Below, in pieces: positions 18,612 to 26,169 of a stretch of 33,511 nt of DNA. The position numbers and the translations under genes are program-made. The notes below the pieces were generated by a model. It ran no database searches. It was not told the DNA's origin and was given only the letters and a program-made list of their open reading frames with translations. Where the stretch lies: positions 1-33,511 of the forward strand of contig CACYKX010000015.1 of assembly GCA_902775075.1 (NCBI GenBank). Reading direction: 5' to 3'. Source of the DNA: an uncultured Prevotellaceae bacterium. Its GTDB lineage: Bacteria > Bacteroidota > Bacteroidia > Bacteroidales > Bacteroidaceae. Within the stretch, counting starts at the first letter, position 1. Every line of letters begins with the position of its first letter.

Positions 18612-20405
18612 CTATATTCCCAATCCGCGTTTCTTCGTTCCATCCCAATTTGTTAATTCGTCAGCATTTCCATTGCTACCTCCAACAGATTGGCCACCCA
18701 TTGAGACTCTCATCTCTGAAGCAAGTTGACCGATTCGGGTTACGGCAATATCCCACTTGAATTGTGTAATGCGACCTATCGTTGACTCTGCCTTATCAGC
18801 GATGCCGCTGGCAGCAGTCTGGCGGTCAGACTCTATACTTGGGTTGAGACCTTCAAGTTGACACTGAGCAATGATGCCCTGGCCGATTACCCGCTCATCA
18901 TTGCTGTTGAAGATGGAAGCAGTGGAGTGAGCCCATGCGTTGAAGGCAGCAATGGCCTTATCAACTATCTCATTCAATAGGTTCCATTTGGCAAATGCCT
19001 TTGACACTCCTGTCTGACGGATGAACTGCTCCATCTTCGACAAACGACTCTCTGCCGCGTCTGCACGCTGCTCTTCACGGTCTGCACGGGTTGTCTGTTC
19101 CTGTGCCTTGCGCTCAGCATTGGCAGTCTTTGCCTTCTCGCAAGCAATGGCCTTCTCGTCGAGTTCGGAGATACGCTGCTTCAGAAGTACGTTCTCTTCC
19201 TCAGTCTTAGCAGCCAAAGCTACCTTCTGCTTGGCATCGAGGTACATCTGCTTACCCACATTGTTAATCTGCTTCTTGTGCAGCTTGGAAACACTGAGCA
19301 ACTGCTGCTGAAGTATGGTGACAATCTGCTTAGCCTTGGCATTACGCTCCTTCTGCCACTCGTCTCGCTTCAACAGAGGAATTGGCGTGTTGACATCCTC
19401 GCTAATACGGCGAAGAGCATCATCCACGAGATCCTGAACAGTTATCACCTTATCAGAGCCTTTCAGCGTGAAGGTCATCTCGGCAAAGGGTACTGCATCA
19501 AGAGACTCTTCCGGCACGCTGGTAGCTGAGAGTAAATCATCGAGTGCCTTCTGGAGTTTGCTTAACTTGTTGCTGTTCTCCTTGATGGCATCCATAATCT
19601 GCTTCGACTCAGCCTTCTTACGCTCTGTATACTCTGCAGCCTCCTTCGCACGGATGGTTTCCTGCTCTGCCTTATAGCTATGAGCGTCGAGCCATTTCTT
19701 GTTACTCTTCTTGCCACGCTCCATCTTGAAAGTGTTGGCGAGCATGTCTTGTATTTCCGACATGTCATGGCGATTGAGATTGATGCACTGCCCTGTATTA
19801 TGGTCAGTCCAGTCAAAGACGTAATGAGCGTGATAGTTCCATAGGAAGATGGTATCACCTTCTGGAATGTCGAGATACTTGCCCTTCTCGTGATCCTTGT
19901 CCGTGACCAGATGCTCATGGCCTTCGTCCAGATGAGCATAGATGGCCTTGGACTTGATGCCGAAACGTAGTTCGATAGAACGTGCGAGTTCTTGCAGTTG
20001 CTCCATCGTCGTAGCCTCAGTGATGACTGCCACTCCCTCGCGTATCGGCTCGGAGTTCTTGGGCATCTTCTTAGGCTTCGAAGGGTCAGGCTCCCACGCG
20101 GGTACCTTCTTCTGAAGTCCAGTAACTTGGTCAACAATCGGGTCACCCGTCTTCTTGTCATAGGCAGGGATTGTCAATTGTTTTCCGTCTTCACCAAGTT
20201 TCGCTTTCCGACAGAAATGCTTTGCCGAATAGCGTTCCTTGGCCTTACGGATCTCGTCAGCCACAGACTTGAAGTCAGGAGACTCCCAGGTCTTGTTGAG
20301 GTGTGAATACTCGGGATGAACATGCTTCATCTCCTTCTCGCGCCTATTGTGCTTCTCGGCACCATACTTGGCGGCGCAAACATGAATAGATGTCTTCTTA
20401 GCCAT
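18612..20405 (-). CDS. MobV/Pre-type relaxase (plasmid recombination enzyme family)
   Basis: I take ATG at 20405 (MAKKTSIHVCAAKYG), giving 597 residues; the frame stays open far upstream but that part crosses the hairpin-rich oriT-like tract and reads as low-complexity translation. The relaxase domain is N-terminal: REGVAVITEATT (122-133), AIYAHLDEGHEHL with H158-x-D160-E161, and NYHAHYVFDW with H192 and H194, the metal-binding histidines of the MobV family. Residues about 250-500 are strongly charged and coiled-coil, as in other Mob proteins. Such enzymes nick oriT and stay covalently bound to the 5' end during conjugative transfer. No conjugation machinery is in the window, so the element would need a helper. 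The gene ends 109 bp before the HTH start. Confidence 0.85.
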   Translation of the reverse strand: MAKKTSIHVCAAKYGAEKHNRREKEMKHVHPEYSHLNKTWESPDFKSVADEIRKAKERYSAKHFCRKAKLGEDGKQLTIPAYDKKTGDPIVDQVTGLQKKVPAWEPDPSKPKKMPKNSEPIREGVAVITEATTMEQLQELARSIELRFGIKSKAIYAHLDEGHEHLVTDKDHEKGKYLDIPEGDTIFLWNYHAHYVFDWTDHNTGQCINLNRHDMSEIQDMLANTFKMERGKKSNKKWLDAHSYKAEQETIRAKEAAEYTERKKAESKQIMDAIKENSNKLSKLQKALDDLLSATSVPEESLDAVPFAEMTFTLKGSDKVITVQDLVDDALRRISEDVNTPIPLLKRDEWQKERNAKAKQIVTILQQQLLSVSKLHKKQINNVGKQMYLDAKQKVALAAKTEEENVLLKQRISELDEKAIACEKAKTANAERKAQEQTTRADREEQRADAAESRLSKMEQFIRQTGVSKAFAKWNLLNEIVDKAIAAFNAWAHSTASIFNSNDERVIGQGIIAQCQLEGLNPSIESDRQTAASGIADKAESTIGRITQFKWDIAVTRIGQLASEMRVSMGGQSVGGSNGNADELTNWDGTKKRGLGI

Positions 20406-20535
20406 GATAGTACAAATTAAAATTACACATATCAATAGAAATAATAAAATTATGATTTTCTGAATTTCAGAAAATGCGGTGACGCAATTTTTCTGACGAG
20501 AGGGTCCAGGGAGAACGCTTCTCCTTGGTCGGGTT

Positions 20536-20555
20536 CTTAGGACAGATGTCCTAAG
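20536..20555. repeat. Perfect 9-bp inverted repeat in oriT-like tract
   Basis: CTTAGGACA and TGTCCTAAG are exact complements separated by two bases, forming a near-continuous 20-bp palindrome. Confidence 0.7.
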
Positions 20556-20644
20556 CGGGGGTTTGGGGAGGGTCACTCCAGCGGTAGGGTTCGGAGGGGA
20601 GAGGTCGCTTCCCTCGCGGTTCTTAGGCAGAGCATGAGCGGAGT

Positions 20645-20695
20645 CCAGAGAGGTCACTCTGGCACACATAAGGGTTGGGATAACCCTTAGTGTGC
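20645..20695. repeat. Two adjacent hairpins near the probable nic region
   Basis: CCAGAG-AGGTCA-CTCTGG (20645-20662) is followed directly by GCACACATAAGGGTT / AACCCTTAGTGTGC (20662-20695, loop GGGAT, one extra base in the left arm). Relaxases of this class usually recognise an inverted repeat a few bases from the nick. Confidence 0.6.
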
Positions 20696-20895
20696 TACCT
20701 GATTTCCGTTGGAAACAGTCGGGCTGCGCACGGTGTAAGGTGCAGAACGGCTGTAACGACGGGATGAAGGTAGAGAGTTCGCATAGCGATAGGCAATCGC
20801 AACTCTGTTGCGTCGGAAGGGGGTATAGGGGGCAGCATAGCCCCCATAACGGGCAGTACAATAATGTAGCATTGGTATAAAGCATAAATACAGTA

Positions 20896-21603
20896 TTATT
20901 GTTTTTCTGCATTATCAGTTGACTGTTGCGGAGTACGAAATGAAGGAGTCTCGTAAGGGATGATGAGCATCATCTCATTGAAGCGGTCTGCAATCCTGTC
21001 GCCGTATGTGCTACGAATTTGCTTGGGAGTGAGGTTAGTCGTCACCATAGTAAACAGCATCTGGTCGTATCGGTAAGACAGCAAATCAATGACAGGAGTG
21101 ACACGATTACCATAGTCCATCATCGTAGCTTCCTCTTCACCAAGATCATCAATACCGAGCATGGTAAGTTCTTGATAGTGTAAAGAATTTTTAGAGTCTA
21201 TACGAATGAGGCGACCGAGTTCCTTGGCACTTATAATCTTCATTCCAAGTATCTCGAATGACGTGTTGTGTCTGATGGTAATGTCGAGATGGATAAGCAG
21301 ACTTTGGAGAGCCTTCATCATCGTAGTCTTGCCATTACCGACACCACCACAGAGCATGATGCCAAACCTATTCGTTGGACAGGTGAACAACTCAGCAATC
21401 TTCCTGATATGTTCATGTAGTTCTGGTACATCTTCGTATGTTCTCCGTCGGAGTTCTATCTCCGCCTGGACAGCTGCTTCAATCCACTCGATTGCTTCAG
21501 TAGTTGACATAGGCAGTCTAACAGGCTCCCTTATAGTCTTCTGGCCTATTATCTGAGATTGGAGTTGGGCCAGCCTTGCTTTCGCATTTTCTTTCTTGTC
21601 CAT
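20896..21603 (-). CDS. DnaC/IstB-like AAA+ ATPase
   Basis: ATG at 21603 (MDKKENAKARLAQLQ) gives 235 residues; an upstream extension would lie inside the preceding gene. Walker A is GGVGNGKTT (86-94), Walker B LGIDDLGEE (149-157), sensor-1 VTTN (187-190), and YGDRIADRFNEM (200-211) matches the box VII/arginine-finger region of DnaC-type helicase loaders. It most likely loads a replicative helicase onto the element's origin or processed oriT strand. Its start lies 86 bp inside the preceding gene, read in a different frame, so the two are co-expressed. This position between a winged-helix protein and the relaxase is typical for Bacteroidales mobilizable elements. Confidence 0.8.
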   Translation of the reverse strand: MDKKENAKARLAQLQSQIIGQKTIREPVRLPMSTTEAIEWIEAAVQAEIELRRRTYEDVPELHEHIRKIAELFTCPTNRFGIMLCGGVGNGKTTMMKALQSLLIHLDITIRHNTSFEILGMKIISAKELGRLIRIDSKNSLHYQELTMLGIDDLGEEEATMMDYGNRVTPVIDLLSYRYDQMLFTMVTTNLTPKQIRSTYGDRIADRFNEMMLIIPYETPSFRTPQQSTDNAEKQ

Positions 21604-22306
21604 AATTGTTATTTTTACAGTGATACTTAATCCAATTAAACACATAGTTACGGCAGTCATTCTCTTCCTTATGAGTAATCTTCCTTGAACGGAGGTCATC
21701 GAAGAACTCGTTTATCTTTCCCCTAAGGTTGTCACCACTAAGATTGAAGCCAACAGCAGTCAGACGCTTTGAAAGACCGCTCATCCATTCCGTGTCAGCA
21801 AGTAGCTTTTCCTGCAGTTCATCAAGAGTCAACTCTTTATTAGACTGAGAGGGAGAAGGAGTAGAAGACTCATCTTTCCTCACAGCATTTATTGTATCTT
21901 CTTCTTTTTTATTAGAAAGGGATAACGCTGGAGGCAATGTCTCGGTCACTTTCTGAGTCATCACGGGAGTCATCTTCTGAGTCAACGGCTGTGTCAACTC
22001 CTGTGATTGTTGGTCTTTCTCAGCAGAGTTCAAAAGAAGTGTATATAAGGCAGGTTTGCCCTTGCCGTCACCTTTATTATAGCTGATAAGACCTCGTCGC
22101 ATCAAAGCTTCACGAGCCTTCATAACGTTCTGCTTACTGGTGCCGAGTCTAACCATCAACATCTGGGTACTTGCCTTAAAAGGCGACATCCAGTGCTGAC
22201 GGTTTGCCTCATGCAACAGGCAGAAGTAGAGAGCTATCTCGCTCAACGAACACTGGTCGTACTCGTTCTTCAGCCAGAAACAGATAAGGTAGTCATAGAT
22301 ACTCAT
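21518..22306 (-). CDS. Winged-helix replication-initiation-like protein of the mobile element
   Basis: This 262-residue protein has an N-terminal winged-helix-like region (about 1-85): a YDYLICFWLKNEYD opening, a LSEIALYFCLLHEANR helix and a SKQNVMKAREALMRRGLI recognition helix. A T/Q-rich linker (about 95-155) and a C-terminal helical domain with DNLRGKINEFFDDLRSRK and YVFNWIKYHCKNN follow. The last segment resembles the C-terminus of DnaD/primosome-type proteins that partner with DnaC-like loaders. The ATG overlaps the DUF3853-like stop (ATGA), and its 3' end overlaps the ATPase gene by 86 bp. A role in starting replication or in element maintenance is inferred; I do not recognise a specific family. 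Confidence 0.75.
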   Translation of the reverse strand: MSIYDYLICFWLKNEYDQCSLSEIALYFCLLHEANRQHWMSPFKASTQMLMVRLGTSKQNVMKAREALMRRGLISYNKGDGKGKPALYTLLLNSAEKDQQSQELTQPLTQKMTPVMTQKVTETLPPALSLSNKKEEDTINAVRKDESSTPSPSQSNKELTLDELQEKLLADTEWMSGLSKRLTAVGFNLSGDNLRGKINEFFDDLRSRKITHKEENDCRNYVFNWIKYHCKNNNYGQERKCESKAGPTPISDNRPEDYKGAC

Positions 22307-22770
22307 AGCTCGTTCATTTTACATCCACTCTCTTTGACCAGTTGTAGAGCCAGATCGGCATCGACGAGAATCTTACGGTTCACCTGCGTGATAGCATCAT
22401 CAATGATACCGCTCTTCTTGATACGCTGGGCTGTAGATTTGCTGCACCCAAAAAGATTAGCGATACCTTGATAGCCCTGCACGTAACGCTTCTGAGAGGA
22501 TGGTTGTGGACTCTCGACTGAGAGACTCTCCATGAAGACATGCTTTAGCATATACTCGTGGTCTTTACCTGTGAACTGCCAGAGGGGTTTCTCCAACAGT
22601 TCCTCATATTCCGGATCCTGCCCTGTATTTATAGCCTTACTAATGAGACTCAAGGGAGCAGGATTCACCATGCGTCCTGTAGCAACGTTGCCGAGGAGCA
22701 TCTTGCCTACAGCCTCATATATAGAGGTATTGGCATCTTTTTCCTTTGCTATTTGGCCTTTTCGAATCAT
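22303..22770 (-). CDS. DUF3853-like DNA-binding protein
   Basis: The ATG at 22770 (MIRKGQIAKEKDA) is preferred over an in-frame TTG 11 codons upstream; the product has 155 residues. It contains the KPLWQFTGKDHEYML segment characteristic of DUF3853 proteins on Bacteroidales mobile elements. A helix-turn-helix follows (YQGIANLFGCSKSTAQRIKKSG), then a strand reading INRKILVDADLALQLV-type sequence as in excisionase-like or MerR-like folds. It is the first gene of a three-gene unit with the winged-helix protein and the DnaC-like ATPase. An excision or replication regulatory role is likely but not shown by sequence. Confidence 0.78.
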   Translation of the reverse strand: MIRKGQIAKEKDANTSIYEAVGKMLLGNVATGRMVNPAPLSLISKAINTGQDPEYEELLEKPLWQFTGKDHEYMLKHVFMESLSVESPQPSSQKRYVQGYQGIANLFGCSKSTAQRIKKSGIIDDAITQVNRKILVDADLALQLVKESGCKMNEL

Positions 22771-22802
22771 ATTATACTTCCTATGAGGTTTATACTGAGC
22801 CA

Positions 22803-22825
22803 AACGGCATCAGCCGAATGGCGTT
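22803..22825. promoter_or_regulatory. Inverted repeat upstream of DUF3853-like gene
   Basis: AACGGCAT and ATGGCGTT form arms with one mismatch, and CGGC-ATCA-GCCG nests inside. It lies between the -7 box at 22865-22872 and the ATG at 22770, where an operator or leader hairpin would act. Confidence 0.35.
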
Positions 22826-22864
22826 AACAACTCACTTGCATCTGCTCGAGTTCAAATGCAGTTG

Positions 22865-22872
22865 CAAATTTA
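22865..22872 (-). promoter_or_regulatory. -7 box TAAATTTG for the DUF3853-like operon
   Basis: TAAATTTG on the minus strand matches TAnnTTTG. The start point would be near 22859, leaving an ~88-base leader to the ATG. No good TTTG element is found at the expected -33 position, so strength may depend on an activator. Confidence 0.45.
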
Positions 22873-22945
22873 GTCTTTTGGTTCTCTATGGTAGGGCGTA
22901 TAAACAATATGCAATTAAACGAACCCTCTCTTAGAGTTTGTTAAC

Positions 22946-22987
22946 AAAAAAAAGGACAAGATGACTTTTTAGGAGCCTCTTATCCTT
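22946..22987 (-). terminator. Rho-independent terminator after the post-integrase gene
   Basis: On the minus strand a 10-bp stem AAGGATAAGA / TCTTGTCCTT (one G-U pair) with a 16-base loop is followed by a run of T. It lies 27 bp beyond the stop at 23014 and separates the integrase unit from the replication/mobilisation unit. Confidence 0.8.
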
Positions 22988-23013
22988 ATAAAATCAGTTT
23001 TGTATTATTTACC

Positions 23014-24201
23014 TCAATCTACTGAACGGAAAAATGGTAACCACCGTTTAATAACCTTATGAGCATGTTTCCATTTGGTACTATTATAGTCCTCATATTT
23101 CAGATAGTCATCTCCAAGAAGAGTCTTATCTACTTCTATAATTTCAGAGTATCTTGTCTGCGGTTTTCTCACGCCCTTAATATCCCTTTCAGGAAAAGCC
23201 ATCTTGACAGCACGGTGGAAAGCTTTGTAATCGCGTACATTAATATGCCCTGTTACCTTCATTACATAGAAAAGATAGGCAAGGGAAACGGTTTCCTTCT
23301 CTTCATCGAGGAACTGGCAAATGAATTGCATCAACTGGTCTTTATCTCCAATACACATTTCTTCAATAGAACCAAAGTCTGCTCGTCGGCCCCCAGAGCC
23401 TTTCACTTTTTCCAAGGTCGAATTGATGGCCTCTGCAGTTTCTTCATCCTCCTCCTTACTTTGTGTTGCCCAGTCTGTCTTCGTGTCATAGCCGTGTGAA
23501 ACACTTGTATTCACCAACTCTTTTGTAAGCATATCGCCTATTATTTGGCTGCGGGAATCCCAATTCTGGGAAATCATCAATGACGATAGCTTTTTCTGCA
23601 CCCTCATCAGGCCGTGGTCAAAAATCATGAAATAGCTAAGTGCGTATGCAAGTTTATAGTGCTGCTTCTGTTTGGAAACCAGGTTCTGTATGAACTTTGG
23701 TACAGCAATTAAAGCTGCTGACAGTATAACAAACACCACCGTCAGCACACCTTCAGAATCGGGATTAATACCATCAAAACCAAAGAAGCCTTTGATTTTC
23801 CGAGGCATTTTCTTAAAAACGGCATCGGAAATCTGTTTGGAGAAAAGGACATCACCTTTTTGCAACTGAAGACTCTTCACGTCCTCATATTCTTTCACCT
23901 CTCCTGAAGCAATGTTCACGCTAAAGCAATGCCCCTCAAGGGCACATCTTTCAAGCATATCGCCATAAGTATCAATTATGCTACAAGAAGCATCTTCGCC
24001 ACCATTGGTAACACATTGCCACAGTTCCTCCATCTCTTCAGGGATGTTCTCTGATACCACCATCAGGAGCTTCCTGAAAAAATCCATATTTGAATCTGAC
24101 GTCCTCTCAAAGTTCCTGACAAACTTCTTGTAGGTGTTGGTATTTTGGACATACCAAGCATTTACTTTCTCTCGTATTGAAAGATTAATCTTGTTATCCA
24201 T
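23014..24201 (-). CDS. Membrane-anchored protein downstream of the integrase (possibly DUF6043-like)
   Basis: This 395-residue protein has no enzymatic motif I can recognise. The N-terminal half is soluble; one hydrophobic segment (151-168, GVLTVVFVILSAALIAVP) could span the membrane. A charged C-terminal half follows, with a linker around 250-275 (EEDEETAEAINSTLEKVKGSGG) and a helical ending rich in aromatic and basic residues. A gene of this size directly after the integrase is a recurring feature of Bacteroidales integrative elements, where DUF6043-type proteins occur; I offer that name with reserve. The ATG is 29 bp after the integrase stop and a strong terminator follows, so the two genes form one transcript. 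Function unknown. Confidence 0.7.
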   Translation of the reverse strand: MDNKINLSIREKVNAWYVQNTNTYKKFVRNFERTSDSNMDFFRKLLMVVSENIPEEMEELWQCVTNGGEDASCSIIDTYGDMLERCALEGHCFSVNIASGEVKEYEDVKSLQLQKGDVLFSKQISDAVFKKMPRKIKGFFGFDGINPDSEGVLTVVFVILSAALIAVPKFIQNLVSKQKQHYKLAYALSYFMIFDHGLMRVQKKLSSLMISQNWDSRSQIIGDMLTKELVNTSVSHGYDTKTDWATQSKEEDEETAEAINSTLEKVKGSGGRRADFGSIEEMCIGDKDQLMQFICQFLDEEKETVSLAYLFYVMKVTGHINVRDYKAFHRAVKMAFPERDIKGVRKPQTRYSEIIEVDKTLLGDDYLKYEDYNSTKWKHAHKVIKRWLPFFRSVD

Positions 24202-24230
24202 CTTGCAAATCTTTTGTATTCTTCTCTTGT

Positions 24231-25769
24231 TTATGCATTCTTACCTTTCTTTATGTTGTGTTCTTTTGCCAGCCGTACTTTCTCTGCTATGCGGTCAGCC
24301 TGTTCACTCACACCAACCTTGATATAGTTTTCGAACACCCTTTCACTCTGGTGTCCACTCATGGCCATCATTTCACGGGTATTGAAAATGCCCTGCTTGT
24401 AAAGGTTGGTTATACCGCTACGACGGGCAGTGTGAGTAGAAATCAGATCGTATTTAGGCATGATGACTTCACCGTGATTATTCCTTTCAAACAAAGGGGA
24501 ACCGTTATGCTCCTGGGCATACTTCTTCAACTTACCGTATTGGCTACGCTCACTGTCATTCAGTTTCATACCCTTTGCAACTTTCTTACCCCATTTCACG
24601 AAATTGTCTTCACTCTGCTTCTGACGCATATCAATCTGCGTGACATATTTCTCAGCCAGTGAGGGAACATTTTCAGAGAGTTTCTTCAGAATCTGTTTCA
24701 GATGATGGTTCATCGTACGTTTGTCAACTGTCGGGAAGTGATAATTGTATTTGTCGCAAATCTCAAACATACGGTCATCGAGGATTGGAACTTCAACATA
24801 GGTACCAGTCTTCTGCTGGAACAGACTTATAATAGGGGTGCCATGTTCTGTTGTCTTGAAATTGTCACGAGTATAGGATCCATAGTCAGAAAAACGTTGG
24901 CAAGAGAAGTTCCCGAGCAAGAACAAGTCTCGAACTTCGTCATCTTTGCCAGTCAGTTGCATTTCGTACAGCGCATCAAGTTCCTCGTCAGTCAAATAGA
25001 GTTCGGCTTTCTTCTCGTTAGCCTTTACAGTTCTCTCTTTCCAGACTTTAAGGGAAACTGCATTAGCATTTATACCTTCCTCTGCTGCCAGATTGCACAG
25101 TTTCCTAAAGCAAGTAACGTATTTAGATATGGTCTTTGACATCATTCCTTTCTTTTCAAGGAAAGTATAGAACTTATCAGCAAAAGGTTTGGTGATTTCA
25201 TCAAAGGTCATATCAGCAGGGGTGTATGCTTTTATGTACTTACCAAAGCATTCCCATACCACGATAGACGAGCGTTCATAATGCTCACCGTTGTGATGAA
25301 GAATGTCTTTGTTCTTGATACCGTCAAGGAAATACTCGTAAAAGCCGATGATAGATTTCATTTCCCTATTCTTCCGATCCTTCCTTTCTTTCCGTTCTTG
25401 CTCCTTTCGATCATAGACTTCCTTCATCACTATCTTCTCTACTGCAGCATTTAGCAGCATCGAGTTGAGGGCTGAATTTCCGTCCTCTACTTCATAATGC
25501 ACGTCTTCGATGTCAATGCCGTTGGTTATAACGTCATTGATTGATGCCTCAATCAAGTCCAGTTTGTCAGACAATTCCTTACCATCTTTAGTCTGGCGGA
25601 AAGTCTCCCATATCTTAGCAGACTTGTTCACACGAATCCAAGTCTGGATATCCACGGGGATATTTGTACACACCAAAGCACGTATCATAGGAGTTCGCTT
25701 GCGTACCTCTATATATAGGTTAGCACGTCCCTTTGTTTCCTTTGTCCTCAGAAAGTACTTCTTTGCCAT
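24231..25769 (-). CDS. int: Tyrosine recombinase (integrase) of the mobile element
   Basis: ATG at 25769 (MAKKYFLRTKETKG) gives 512 residues; a longer frame to 25832 would run into the promoter. An arm-type DNA-binding N-terminus, a charged linker (120-137) and a SAM-like core-binding domain (140-235) precede the catalytic domain. Active-site residues appear complete: R292 (CQRFSD), K320 (QQKTG), H446 and R449 (HTARR), H473 (SGHQ) and nucleophile Y482 (ENYIKV). This is the Bacteroidales integrase type with an Arm-DNA-bind/SAM-like layout, slightly longer than the common ~400-residue forms because of the linker and an insert around 370-430. It faces away from the tRNA-derived attachment site ~190 bp upstream and should catalyse integration and excision there. 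Confidence 0.92.
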   Translation of the reverse strand: MAKKYFLRTKETKGRANLYIEVRKRTPMIRALVCTNIPVDIQTWIRVNKSAKIWETFRQTKDGKELSDKLDLIEASINDVITNGIDIEDVHYEVEDGNSALNSMLLNAAVEKIVMKEVYDRKEQERKERKDRKNREMKSIIGFYEYFLDGIKNKDILHHNGEHYERSSIVVWECFGKYIKAYTPADMTFDEITKPFADKFYTFLEKKGMMSKTISKYVTCFRKLCNLAAEEGINANAVSLKVWKERTVKANEKKAELYLTDEELDALYEMQLTGKDDEVRDLFLLGNFSCQRFSDYGSYTRDNFKTTEHGTPIISLFQQKTGTYVEVPILDDRMFEICDKYNYHFPTVDKRTMNHHLKQILKKLSENVPSLAEKYVTQIDMRQKQSEDNFVKWGKKVAKGMKLNDSERSQYGKLKKYAQEHNGSPLFERNNHGEVIMPKYDLISTHTARRSGITNLYKQGIFNTREMMAMSGHQSERVFENYIKVGVSEQADRIAEKVRLAKEHNIKKGKNA

Positions 25770-25796
25770 ATCAACCTTGTTTTTGATTATCGAGTG

Positions 25797-25804
25797 CAAA
25801 GGTA
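25797..25804 (-). promoter_or_regulatory. -7 box TACCTTTG of the integrase promoter
   Basis: Exact match to TAnnTTTG on the minus strand, about 28 bp before the integrase ATG. The region where a -33 box would sit is occupied by the tandem 11-bp repeat, suggesting control by a protein bound there. Confidence 0.5.
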
Positions 25805-25819
25805 CAAAAAAGTTTTTAA

Positions 25820-25841
25820 ATTGATGGAACATTGATGGAAC
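25820..25841. repeat. Tandem 11-bp direct repeat (ATTGATGGAAC x2)
   Basis: Two perfect head-to-tail copies, 25820-25830 and 25831-25841, lie between the integrase promoter and the attachment site. This is where arm-type integrase or excisionase sites are found in comparable elements. Confidence 0.65.
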
Positions 25842-25953
25842 ATTTTTAGGCTTTTATGAATTTTTTTGAGTACATAAAAATTTGCGAATCTTCGCATCTT
25901 ACTGATATACAGTGCGATATAGGTATTATTTAAAAGTCTTAGAAATTCATAAT

Positions 25954-25981
25954 GACGGTTCGAGTCCGTCCGGGCACCCCA
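25954..25981 (+). other. tRNA 3' end fragment: probable element attachment site (att)
   Basis: GACGG-TTCGAGT-CCGTC is a complete T-arm, followed by CGGGCAC (acceptor 3' strand), C and CCA. No matching 5' part (a GTGCCCG acceptor strand ~75 bp upstream) exists, so this is only the 3' end of a tRNA. Integrases of this kind often insert into tRNA 3' ends and leave such a copy at the far junction. The intact tRNA is predicted beyond the left edge of the window. The base before CCA is C, as in tRNA-His, but identity is uncertain. Confidence 0.65.
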
Positions 25982-25984
25982 AAA

Positions 25985-26108
25985 GGAGACATCGCCGAAA
26001 GGCAATGTCTTTCTTTGTGAGAAGACCGAACAAAGACATCGCCGAAAGGCAATGTCTTTTTTTGTGAGAGGACGCGAACAAAGACATCGCCGAAAGGCAA
26101 TGTCTTTT
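25985..26108 (+). repeat. Three tandem terminator-like hairpins, 47-48 bp period
   Basis: The unit GACATCGCC-GAAA-GGCAATGTC, closed by a GNRA-type tetraloop and followed by TTTCTTT or TTTTTTT then GTGAGA, occurs at 25988, 26035 and 26083. Each is a plausible intrinsic terminator on the plus strand; the stem has one mismatch. The first unit begins a few bases after the tRNA CCA, so the array may have served as the tRNA's terminator region and then multiplied. The last unit's T-run also supplies the -33 box of the lipoprotein promoter. Confidence 0.75.
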
Positions 26109-26140
26109 TTTGTGTATTTAAAAAAAAATGCTTACCTTTG
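26109..26140 (+). promoter_or_regulatory. Canonical Bacteroidetes promoter for the lipoprotein gene
   Basis: TTTG (26109-26112), 20 bp spacer, TACCTTTG (26133-26140): an exact fit to TTTG-N19-21-TAnnTTTG. Transcription should start near 26147, about 23 bp before the ATG at 26170. Confidence 0.75.
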
Positions 26141-26169
26141 CAATGTCATTGTCGAATATATTACGAACC

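Larger units (their letters stand above)
20406..20895. other. Candidate oriT: 490-bp non-coding tract with strong inverted repeats
   Basis: This gap between the DnaC-like ATPase and the relaxase is visibly G+C-richer than its neighbours. It contains three inverted repeats: CTTAGGACA/TGTCCTAAG (20536-20555), CCAGAG/CTCTGG (20645-20662), and an imperfect 13-bp pair around AAGGGTT-GGGAT-AACCCTT (20662-20695). The words GGTCACTC and GGTTCTTAGG recur several times. Hairpins directly upstream of a mob gene are the usual layout of oriT in Bacteroidales mobilizable elements. The nic site cannot be placed from sequence. Reading frames crossing the tract are not supported. Confidence 0.6.

Noticed and set aside
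20406..20912. N-terminal extension of the relaxase frame up to 20912
   Set aside because: It translates the hairpin-rich oriT-like tract into cysteine- and proline-rich nonsense; the family start is MAKKTS at 20405.
25787..26005. 72-residue minus-strand reading frame with a WGARTDSNRHYEF start
   Set aside because: That peptide is the antisense translation of the tRNA T-arm and acceptor end and crosses the integrase promoter; it is not a gene.
25985..26108. CRISPR-like regular repeats
   Set aside because: The repeats are hairpin terminators followed by T-runs, the spacers are nearly identical and there are only three units; no cas gene is present.
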